DNA of 64,000 bases from Amia ocellicauda (Eukaryota > Chordata > Actinopteri > Amiiformes > Amiidae). The stretch lies in assembly GCF_036373705.1 (NCBI RefSeq), contig NC_089855.1, forward strand, positions 5,208,501 to 5,272,500, given 5' to 3'. A program made the position numbers and the translations under genes. The notes under the pieces are model-generated. The model was not told where the DNA came from, ran no database searches, and saw nothing but the letters and a program-made list of their open reading frames with translations. This document shows positions 54,759 through 64,000 of this stretch, piece by piece; positions within the stretch are counted from its first letter, which is position 1; every line of letters begins with the position of its first letter.

Positions 54759-54760
54759 TA

Positions 54761-57700
54761 GACACAATGACCAAATAAAAAAAAGCCAGACTGGTGCCAA
54801 CAGGGGCCAAACTTAATGAACACATTTTCTTAAGTTACTGTACCAGTGGTTATGAATAAATATACAAGTTTTTCATGAAAATTAACTGATGCTCAAAGCC
54901 AGATAAGTGGCATATGGAGGTATTGTAGAATATTTAGAGTGGTTATTTTATCTATGGTACTGTATGTGCTTTTTATCTGGTACATTATAGTTGTATATCG
55001 ACAGAATAGGAAAATCCCCTTCTGGTGTGAGTGCCGAGGTGTCCTGGCAGGAACCGGCTCATGCATCCACTGTTCCCAGGACTGCGGTTATATGAAAACT
55101 TATTTGGACCCTTTCCCAGAAACTCTGATCCTCAATACTGCATTACTAGAGACTGGATTACACATCAGCTGGTTGGTTTAGACTAAAGTAACACTAGACA
55201 TTAGGCACTGTGGCGAGGCATAGTTCTGTTCCTGCACTGCCCCTGATCTCGGTGAACACACACGAACCTTACACAACCCCAGCTATGAAGAAACCGTCTG
55301 GGGATCCTGTGTTTCTGAAAACTAAGACTGTGATTTTGCCGATTGGTTATTATTATTTTACTTTGCTCTGCTATTAAGTAGAAATGTAGGCCTCTGCATT
55401 TTACAAGCAGTAACAGGTTACGTACCTTAAGTTAAATGAATGTTAAGTGTTTTGCTATGGTGGTATGTTGTTTTGGCTGTAAATCCCCACTCCCCACACA
55501 CCCACACACAATGGGAGTGCTTCACAGTGACCAAACATGCAAATAAGCAAGGAAACACAAGAGGGAGACACATACTTTTAACAACAAATCAGATCTGAAA
55601 GTCAAACGGACAGAGCACACGACGCAAGACTGCAGTTTTTATTTTATTAAAAGGTAAACCAGAGACCCAATATATAAATACATAAAAACAGACAGAGAAG
55701 GGAAAAGATCAATAAAGGGACATCTCCCCAGCATGAAAACCACTTTCAAAATACTATCATACATCAAACAAAGATCTGTTATATACAGTTAACTCTGGAA
55801 GAATTCACATCCTTCAGTTTACACAGTACCGCCCCACGATTCAGTTAGTCGAACAATCATTGTTCAGCGTGACGATGCCAGCGGACAGAACAGCGCTAAG
55901 ACAGGGGTGTGTATAAACCATTAAGTAGGCCTATTGTTTAATGAACAATATCTATGACGGTGAATCGGAGCATAGCTTATTTTTAAATGAATGGGAGGAA
56001 TACTTTTGTGAAGCCAAAAAGCACTTCCTGGATTTTGTTTTTCTTACTGTCAAATGCTTTTGCTCCAAAGTTTAATAGAAATCCTAGTGGTATTAATGGA
56101 GATAAAAGGATCTTAAAGATACCTTAAGGCCAAATTGAAGTACGGGTGCAGCACAATGCGAATAAACCCATTCTCCACAAAGGACAGATGCAGAGAGAAT
56201 TAAAACATGAAAACTAAAAGCAACTGGAAAGAAAACCCAGCTGTTACTTGTGCATTGTGAAAAGGCTGCCTACTACACTACACTATACTATAAAACCACT
56301 TTTTGCTTACCTCTAATGTTTTTTTAATGTTCCCCAAAGAAAAAAAAAAAAAAACATTTCAAGGACAAAATTAGGTATCTGGTGTCAAATAAAGTATTTA
56401 TTAATAAGTATTTAGGTTAACAGAATAACATACGTTTCCTTTGCAGCACAGAATGGAACAGTTCATTACAGTCTTATCCTGATGTTTACCAGGAAATATT
56501 TAAAAGGAGGGATATTTACAAAACACTTTTTTCAGTTCAGGACAACCCCCCACCCCCAACCGCCCACTCCGATAAAATAAAATAAATCCCCTTGTCAATC
56601 ACATATACTGCAGTTCCAGAATCTTCAAAGAACCCCCCCAAATACACCAGCATTCCTACTATAATGAAAAACGGCAATGATGTAATAAAACTAAAAACTA
56701 AAAACAAATAAACAAAAACCTGTTCTCTTCTAAACTGGGAATGCGATTATATAGCCTTGGGGCAGTTTCGCCCTCATCAGAAACAGCAGACACTCGAATT
56801 CCCCTCACGTCAGCTCTTATAAAAAAGATATCACTGAATTGTTTAACCCTGTTTTCAAAACTATTAATCCGTCTATAATTGCTCTGTCGTGTGGAAAGGC
56901 GTGCGGGGAATTGGAGTGGCAGCTGAAAACGGCGCTTTCCGAAGCTCAGACACAGCTGGTGGGTTCTCCTCCGATATCATTCGGGGAGACAAACTGTCTA
57001 TATTATTGCCTGAATGTAGTAGTTTTCAGCACAAAGGGTCAAATAAATATCTGTAACTGTGATACACATGCTTTTATATGTATCAACGTCCGTCTGCGGC
57101 TGGAGAGAAGTTATTAAAATAACGTAGCGTTGCGAGTTGTGCGTCTGGTCCCTGACAACTCAGTCTCTCTCTCTCAGTGTGCTTTTATCATTTCACTGGG
57201 ACTCCCCCGGCAAACAGGAAGGGTTTCACTCGGGTAGCCAATAAGAAACACCCACCACCATCAACTGTGGCTCTACAATGCAAATTATTCATTTGATGGA
57301 GAACTGTATTCATTTGTAAGACATCATCTGAAGTTGTGTTACAGAGAACTGAGGATTTCACTTAAAGAACAACAGACAGACAGCAATATTCCCATCAGGT
57401 GCACATCAGCTCATGATTATAAAGTACTCAAGCAATCTCTCTAATGTCAGTTTGCAGTTTGGCACTGAACCTACAAACTCTAAAAGGTCTCCGACACAAT
57501 CAATACCCTGACCAACTAGCAGTGGAACAATCTGTAGACAGAAAAAAGAAATGGAACAACACAAAAACTTTCATTTCGTGATGGTTAAAAAGTTAATATG
57601 CAGGATTGTGTAACTCTTACCCCTCTATGTCACTGCAAAATACGCTACCAAAGGGTCCGACCTGCGATTGTATGGGCAGATGCGGACTGGTCTTCAGGAG

Positions 57701-57884
57701 AGTCAGTTAAGTGCTGAGAGAGAGAGAGAGAGAGGAGAAAGAGACTCACTCACAGGGCTGTCTGAGAAAGTGGTGTTCCTCACTGCCCGCGGGGTGAAGA
57801 CGGGCTGCTCCTTCACAGAGTCCGTTCGGAGACGAGAGGCAGGCGGTGGCGGAGAGTCCGGGCGCCCGGGTCTCTCCCTCTCCT
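54761..57884 (-). other. SYAP1: Intergenic DNA and probable SYAP1 3' UTR
   Basis: From 54761 to about 55630 nothing is recognised. A minus-strand AATAAA (55638-55643) and others further right (for example near 56395) could end the SYAP1 transcript, giving a 3' UTR of up to 2.2 kb. A 15-A run lies at about 56340. No coding exon is supported. Confidence 0.45.
55638..55643 (-). terminator. SYAP1: Candidate distal poly(A) signal of SYAP1
   Basis: TTTATT on the plus strand (AATAAA on the minus) lies 2.2 kb beyond the SYAP1 stop. Nearer candidates exist, so this is only the outermost plausible signal. Confidence 0.35.
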
Positions 57885-60800
57885 CTAACCGTCCGCCTGC
57901 AGCAGCTCCTCGATCTCCTTGTCCCAGTTGTCGTCCCTGTTCTCGGCCTCCGCCACGACTTCGTACTCCTGGAGCTCCTGCTGCAGCTCCTTCTCCCAGT
58001 CCGCCGTCTCCTCTGAGGACAGGACAGTAAAAAGCCATGACGTATCAATTGAGGGCGTCACGCGGCTGTATAAGACGCTTCAATGTTTAATGAGGGTGGA
58101 GGAGAAGAACAGTGAGGTTTAAGGGGTCAGTCCCGGCTTTGCGCCTGGGAGACCCACAGTGCCTAGCCTGCCCTGCTCAGTACTCTACACACCCTCTTGT
58201 GCAGGGGTCTCTTCCTTCTTATCCAGGACTAGCTGCTCCATCTCCTTCCTCAGGTCCTCCTGGTTTATATCACATGAGTCGAAGGCATCGCTGACAAACT
58301 CCGAGACGCCTGGACTGGTCGAGATCTCCTCCTCGTCCTGCCGCGGGACAGCAGAAGAACAACAGTGACTTCTGCACACCTCACTCGACTATTCAAGACA
58401 CTGCTGTACAGGAAAGAGTCTCTCCCTCTCTCTCGACTTCTAGAGAGAGACGCAAAGATGACAGAGCACAAACCTCAGAAAGTTAAATAAGTCTTACCTC
58501 GTTGGGTTTGGCTTTGGCGTTGATAGCAGTGGGTGGCGTTTTGGGTCTTATGGTTTCTGAAAGAAAAACAAGGATCGTATAGTTTGGCGCAGAGCCTCAT
58601 TGTTTCGCTGGGTGAAAGAGTCTCTAGGGCAGGGGTTCCCCAAGTGCAGCCCTCGAGGATGTTTGGTGCGGCCCCCCAAAGCCAAAGTTTAACTACCCCT
58701 TTTCTGAACCTTTACTATATTTTTACACTTTCTGAAAAATTATGTTACAAATTGCACATGTAATTTGGGGGAAAATAATAAAACAATTAAAGTTCATAAA
58801 TGTCCCCTAACAGAGACAAAAGGTTATTTATTTAGTTTTCATCGGCGGTTCATTTTCTACTGCCACCCCCCCATCCCCTGCAACCTCTGGAAATTGTCCC
58901 TCCATCACCAGACATTGGGAACCCCTGCTCTAGGGGGTCATGTTAAATGGCAGATGCTGGTTAGGACAAGAAGTGCTTCACATGAGCAGGTTTCATACAG
59001 TTATACGTTTTCAGAGAGTCGTCTTCAAAAGGAGACTACAACCTAATCATTTTAGTTGGCAACTTGTTACTTAGTCTGAAGAACAATTCAATATGGCACA
59101 TACATTTGACAAATGTCAGGAAACTAATATGCTAGAGGCAAGATAAAACTTGAAGTACACAGTCAAAGCTACACTGCCATGACTTGAATACTGCTGTCTA
59201 TCAACTGAGCCCGAGGAACCGGACAGAGCTGGAGCGGTTTTGTAAAGGAGAACGGTCAAATATCGGCAAATCTAGGTGTGCAGAGTTTCTAGAGGCCGAT
59301 CCCAACAGACTCGCAGCTGTAACTGCTGCTAAAGGTGCTTCCACTCCTTATTAACTCAGAGGGGTGGAGACTTATCCAGATATGATGTTTCAGTTTTGTA
59401 TTTTTGAATGCATCTTTCACAATAAAAACATTTTCCCCCTTAACAGTGTAGAGTATGGCATGTCAATAATCCTAATTTAAATGCAAGAAACACTAAGGCG
59501 CTGACACAAAAACATGTGAAACATTTAAAGAGGTTGTAGACTTCCTATAGGCACCGTACATATATAATAGATATTTAGATATAGCAACTCGCCGATGCGA
59601 GTCATGCTTCATTCTTTTGTGCATGTGTAATTAAATGCAGGCCCTCGAGTGCCAGCTGGGCTCCTTCCTAGTGTAATTTCCCCTACGCCCACCGATCCCT
59701 TTCACCGCGAGGACGGGCGAGAGCCAGACGGGGAACCGGTACCTGTCAGGCGGACGTCATCTGGGCCGACGCTGTTCTTCCCTTCCTCTTTCTTCTCAGC
59801 CGCCTGCTGCTGTGCCGCTAGGGCTGTGAGCTGCGCAGACTGCTTGATCAGAGAGACGCGGTAGAAATAATTCCTCCAGAACATGTCTTCCTTCACACTG
59901 TGGGGAAAGCATACGGACAGTAAACAATGAATATACTTACAACTCCTGAACATTTAAACCTCCTCCACCCCCTTTCAACTATTAGACAGACACAATATGA
60001 TTAGTGTGTGAACTGTTTCGGGCGCAGTCTCTCCGGCTGCACACACACGGACTCGGGAACCGTGACGCTCACTGCTTGGGGACCAGGTCGAAGCGCATCC
60101 TGTTGAGCAGCTCGTCCTCCTGCAGCATCACCAGGGCAATGGGGTACATCTGGTCGAAGTCGAAGTGGAACTGGACCCCTGCGGGGGGGTCTCGCAGGAA
60201 GTTCCTCCGGTCCTGAAACACAATAGCGACCGTCAGGCCCGTGTTCCTCCAATCAGAAAACAGCTGGATTAGGAAACATCCGATTTGTCCCTTTTAAGTC
60301 ACCCAGAGACGACGGGGAGGTTCGGGTGCATAAATGACTTTAAAAACTGAACTGCTGATACAGAGGCAGTGTTGGTTTTTCAGGTTGTTGTTTTACTTCA
60401 AATGTGTAGGTGCAAGATCCCGGAATGCCTCGTCTTTCAAACGTTTTAAACGCAGACAAAAGGCGGCTGGAGAACTCCTCAATGCACGTGCATCAAACAG
60501 TCCCTCCCCACCCTATTCAGCCAAAAAGAACAGGGAGACCCATCGATTTCCACTGTGGCACTCACAGCCGATAAAGCCAGGATCTGCTGCTGGATGGTCT
60601 CCTCCTCGCTGTAGCCGACCCACGGAGGAACCGCTGTGTCTGGGAAGAGGATCAATATAGGGGTGAATTTTAAAAATGATTAAATGGTGAAGTGTGTCGC
60701 TGTTCTTCACTGAGACAGTTACAGACACAAACACACAATATATCAATTTTTTATTGGACAGATACATTTTTCATTTTAATTATAATTAAATTGTAAATAA

Positions 60801-62003
60801 TGCACTTATACATACAGCGCTTAGTGGGTCGTTAAGTTACTCCAAAGCCTGGAGAGCAGGATGAATTCCTCCTTACCTGTCTTTTTTGCATTCTTTTCCT
60901 GGACGAACTTTTCCTGCTCTTTCTGAAAATCTCCCAATATGGTCTAGAACAGATAAAAGATACAAGGAGAAAACTATACACTTAGATATGTGGCCTATTC
61001 CAAGATGAACGTCACATTTGACCCAGTCTTGTGTAAATTAATCAGCAGCCAACGTTTCCTCCAGGTGAGAGCGTATATAACCGAGAAGATACCTTATCGA
61101 TAATGCCATCGATCTTTCCTTCTTCCACACTTTTCTTTATGGTCTGTGCCGTCTCCACTACAGACTCCGAGATCTTCTTGGTGGCGGTGCTGGCAAAGTT
61201 GTATAGATAGCCTACGTGAGAGAAAACAGACTACTGTCTCAGTGCGCTTTGTACAGGACTGTGATATGATGATGATGATGATGATGATGATGTTGAAAGC
61301 AATTATTTGTAACTAACACACAGATTCTTATTTTATAACATATAGATACATTGTAAACCCACAAAATATGTCAATTATAATTATGCCGTTTAGCAGCAAG
61401 GCAGCTTATCTTGCATGGCTTAATGGACACTATTACACAATCATAAAACACAGCTACATTAAATCCACAGCCACAATTTTGACACACATTGTATTAGTGC
61501 TACTCTCCTGACACCTGCTCCAAAATGAGAAAGTGCGAATCGACTTCTTTCTACAGATATTTGGGTGCAATTCTGTTACAACAGTTCAATGTTTAATATC
61601 GCAATTTCAAATGCATATCGGCTCCTGCTGCGTCACATGATATTGTATTAGTCTTACTTAGGACACTCAGCAGTTTCTGACCAAAAAGTCTAATATTTTC
61701 ATGCTCATGATGTATTAGTGGCGCCGCAGAGCAGGTGTAAACAGTGCAGCTTCAGGAGAAGGCCGTGTTTAGGCCGCTTATGTCGGTGTGGTTTGGTAAG
61801 TGTGCAGGCTCACCGCTCAGCCCCCTGGCCTGCTGGACGAGCTCCTGCGCCGCATCGCCCTCCTGGGGGCTGTCCGGGGGCCTGTGCTCCTCTCTCTGCG
61901 CCGATTCGTGCGCCCTCTCCTCCCCGACATCTGCCTGCTTCTCCCCTGCGCCCCCCGCCGCCGGGCCGTCCATGCCGAGCCACGTCCCCCAGCCCCTGAA
62001 CAT
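57885..62003 (-). CDS. SYAP1: Synapse-associated protein 1 (BSD-domain protein)
   Basis: SYAP1 (BSTA) is a BSD-domain protein linked to Akt1 Ser473 phosphorylation downstream of mTORC2; the fly homologue Sap47 is synaptic. Minus-strand exons: 61814-62003, 61093-61211, 60877-60943, 60566-60639, 60073-60212, 59743-59897, 58498-58556, 58193-58337, 57885-58012. They sum to 1077 nt, 358 residues (human 352). The chosen start gives [15 protein letters not shown], matching the human MFRGLSSWLG. An amphipathic segment follows ([17 protein letters not shown]). The BSD domain spans roughly residues 160-215, with [20 protein letters not shown] and [20 protein letters not shown]. The tail has [18 protein letters not shown] and ends in acidic [19 protein letters not shown]. 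The exon 8 donor (gtgtgt) is weak but in phase. Intron 6 holds a hAT MITE. Confidence 0.95.
58630..58927. mobile_element. hAT-type MITE with perfect 8-bp target duplication
   Basis: The element is 298 bp with short terminal inverted repeats (CAGGGGTTCCCCAA at left, TTGGGAACCCCTG at right). It is flanked by identical 8-bp copies CTCTAGGG at 58622-58629 and 58928-58935, the duplication length of hAT transposons. It has no transposase ORF, so it is non-autonomous. It lies in SYAP1 intron 6. Confidence 0.93.
61266..61292. repeat. (ATG)n trinucleotide repeat in SYAP1 intron 1
   Basis: Nine uninterrupted ATG units, 55 bp into the intron from the exon 2 boundary. Confidence 0.9.
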
Positions 62004-63500
62004 GTCGCTTTGGCGAAGAGTGGCTTGTTTAACGCGAAAGAAACAGTCCGCCGCTTGTTTACTCCATCCAGCTTCGGCGCACAACGTCACCAGCAACTGC
62101 GCGACCGCCTGACGCTCACTTCCGCGTTTCGTCCGCGCAGCCACTGGTGTGGACGGAGCAGCGGAGAGTTTTGTCCCTTCTGTCGTCCCGTATTAATTTC
62201 TACTGTGGCTGCGCTTCATTCCTCCCCACGCAAGGTGGCCCTGTAGTCTGCTTAATTGATTTAATTATCTCTATTCCTTGAATCATCTCAATACATGTTT
62301 TTTTATTTTTATTTTTTATCAAGGTGCATTGACACTAATACGCCTTATTGCATATTATTTCTTAGACTTGGTAAATAATTTAAATGCTTTAATTTACTAG
62401 TATGGAATTTGTCAACTAAAGTGAAAATAACGGCATTCATTCTCAGAACAATGTGTATTAAATACATATATTACAAAGCTAACATCATAATAATGCAAGA
62501 TTGTCCGCAAGCAGCACATTCAATGTCATTTAGTTTCATTGAAGATAATTACACACTTTGCCATTTGAACCATATTTTTACCATGGTAATCTATTCTTAA
62601 CCGTGTGTCTACCATGCTACACCTTACTACAAACGTGTCACCATCTCATATTTGTCCTATGGTCCCATATTATTTGTTTAAGCTGCCTTCAGTTTGTCTT
62701 TTGAGTATTGGGCTGGTATTTCCATAGTATAATGGGGTTATGATGTATAAACAGGTTCATTACTCTTGGGGCTATTTCCATTGTATGATCAATAATAATA
62801 ATAATCATTATCATAATACTTAAATATACTTATAGTAACTTATATACTAACATGAACATGAACAAAACTTACAGACACTAACATACCTGCTATTATACCA
62901 CTTGTACACTATCACACTCTCACCGATACTACCCTGAGTACTACCACAACAATATTACACATTCAATAAAACATTATGTACTTTTTAATCTCTCGGTATC
63001 AATTCTATAGCTTATTGTGTCTGCATATGGTTTATTCTTCTTGCAGTGTGTCCAACCCATTGCCATTTTAACTTTTTCAATTGTCATATTATTTTGTTTG
63101 ATTCATTCATTTGTTTTTCTCTCTTGTTATTTTGTTACTACAGGTATACATCTTTCCATGCTTCTTTGTGTTGTGTGCAGTTTCTCTATCATTGTTGGAT
63201 TTAGTGACCAGATTTTAAAGCCAAAACTGAGCACTGGTCATATGCATTGATCATTGATTCCTTTAAATTGTGTGCCATTTCTTCCACATGCACTGCATCC
63301 CTCTTTTTACTATTCTTTTGATCTCCATCTGTGCTGATTTGTTCTCCAAAGGTAGACATAACTGTTGTCTTCTTCAAGTATCTTTTGATGAACTTACATG
63401 TTCTTAGCTTTCATAAAGCTGTTGAACACAACTTTGGATTTAGTCCTGTTTCCTTACTTCCATCTGAGAGGGCTTTCATTTGAAGCTGTAGGTCTGCAGG
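62004..63500. other. SYAP1 promoter and AT-rich intergenic DNA
   Basis: About 62004-62250 is GC-rich and probably holds the SYAP1 5' UTR and promoter. The rest is AT-rich with no recognised gene. Part of 63030-63450 may be old LINE-derived sequence adjoining the fragment that follows, but I cannot assign it. Confidence 0.45.
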
Positions 63501-63529
63501 TGTTCTTGCAAAGATGGCGTAAGTTGTTA

Positions 63530-63745
63530 ACACAAACTATATATGGGCTGGACACTTCAAAGATGGACACTGGAAGCGACTGAATGGATCCCAAGGGATG
63601 AAAAAATACCTAGAAGACGACCATATAGAAGATGAGAAGATACAATCATACAGTTTGCAGGCGTGGCATGGACAAGTGGAGACATCTGGGGGAGGCCTTC
63701 ATCCAGCAGTTAATTGATATAGGCTTTCAAAACGGGGAAATAAAC
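63530..63745 (+). mobile_element. Degraded LINE, C-terminal end of the reverse transcriptase ORF
   Basis: Read across frameshifts, the plus strand gives WAGHFK, then RWTLEATEWIPRDEKIPRRR, then a stretch resembling FAGVAW and W.RP..SS. This matches the usual C-terminus of one LINE group (pattern WAGHV.R..D.RWT...T.W.PRD.KR..GRP). The exact clade (RTE or another) is uncertain. It ends near a GGGGAAATAAA-like sequence. Confidence 0.55.
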
Positions 63746-64000
63746 ATGGAAAACCCTAATACTACTACAATGCTAAGTGTCTGCAGTAGCTCCCAGACTC
63801 AACACCAGGGGACACAAACACCCGTGAGCGCAGGCAGATGGCGAGCCGGCGCGGCGCTCAGGTACAGCATCAGCCCGCCGTGGCGCCCCCCGCTGGCCGG
63901 AGCTGGCAGCGCACCGTGTCATGTGAAGCGCAGTCTTCTGGAAACAGCTCCGCTGCTGCTCGCAGTCTACTTGTCACCTTATCCTGATCAGGGGAAAAAA
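63746..64000. other. GC-rich segment at the right edge
   Basis: The last 200 bases become CpG-rich, suggesting the approach of another promoter beyond the window. No exon can be supported. Confidence 0.35.
63882..63896 (-). promoter_or_regulatory. CTCF-like motif
   Basis: GGCGCCCCCCGCTGG is the reverse complement of the CTCF core CCAGCAGGGGGCGCC with one mismatch, so the motif points left. Motif match only. Confidence 0.4.

Noticed and set aside
61092-61093. SYAP1 intron 2 donor (gtatctt) as a U12-type intron
   Set aside because: It lacks the full GTATCCTT consensus and no TTCCTTAAC-like branch site precedes the acceptor.
62004-62144. Upstream in-frame methionine extending SYAP1 by 47 residues
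   Set aside because: The family starts at MFRG; the extension lies in the GC-rich 5' region and resembles no SYAP1 sequence.

Overview
The window is a stretch of a vertebrate nuclear chromosome, most likely from a ray-finned fish. It holds intron-containing protein genes with GT-AG splice sites, CpG-rich promoters, fish-type Tc1 transposons (one intact, one internally deleted), CR1/L2-like LINE copies, a hAT MITE, CA/TA/GA microsatellites and SINE remnants. Six genes were reconstructed exon by exon with consistent reading frames. I cannot fix the species. The CR1-like LINEs and single-copy genes would fit an early-branching lineage such as gar, bowfin or sturgeon, but that is only a guess.

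Layout, left to right: PHKA2 (minus, 1-7098, 13 exons, continuing off the left edge); AP1S2 (plus, promoter near 9.5 kb, coding 11390-27439); ZRSR2 (minus, 29974-36032, complete, 11 coding exons); RBBP7 (plus, 37181-42834, complete, 12 exons); TXLNG (minus, 46836-53084, complete, 10 coding exons); SYAP1 (minus, 57885-62003, complete, 9 exons). AP1S2/ZRSR2 and RBBP7/TXLNG converge tail to tail, while ZRSR2/RBBP7 are head to head about 1.15 kb apart. All six orthologues lie on human Xp22, and the local arrangements (ZRSR2 and AP1S2 convergent; SYAP1-TXLNG-RBBP7 with TXLNG and RBBP7 convergent) match human, so this is a compact version of a conserved syntenic block. The products do not form one pathway: glycogen phosphorylase kinase regulation, clathrin AP-1 adaptor, minor-spliceosome 3' splice-site recognition, histone chaperone/chromatin complexes, syntaxin binding and Akt-linked signalling.

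The most interesting observations concern AP1S2. Its 11-kb last intron contains a 9-nt microexon (26496-26504, Asp-Ala-Lys) with well-formed splice sites, and an in-frame alternative terminal exon (22856-22891) with its own poly(A) signals, so one locus can encode three C-terminal tails. Other points are an intact DD36E Tc1 transposase, a perfect 29-bp hairpin, a small inversion inside one LINE copy, a GC-AG intron in RBBP7, and CTCF-like motifs in convergent orientation near the two ends of the window. I found no CRISPR array, operon, rRNA, tRNA or wholly new multigene system.
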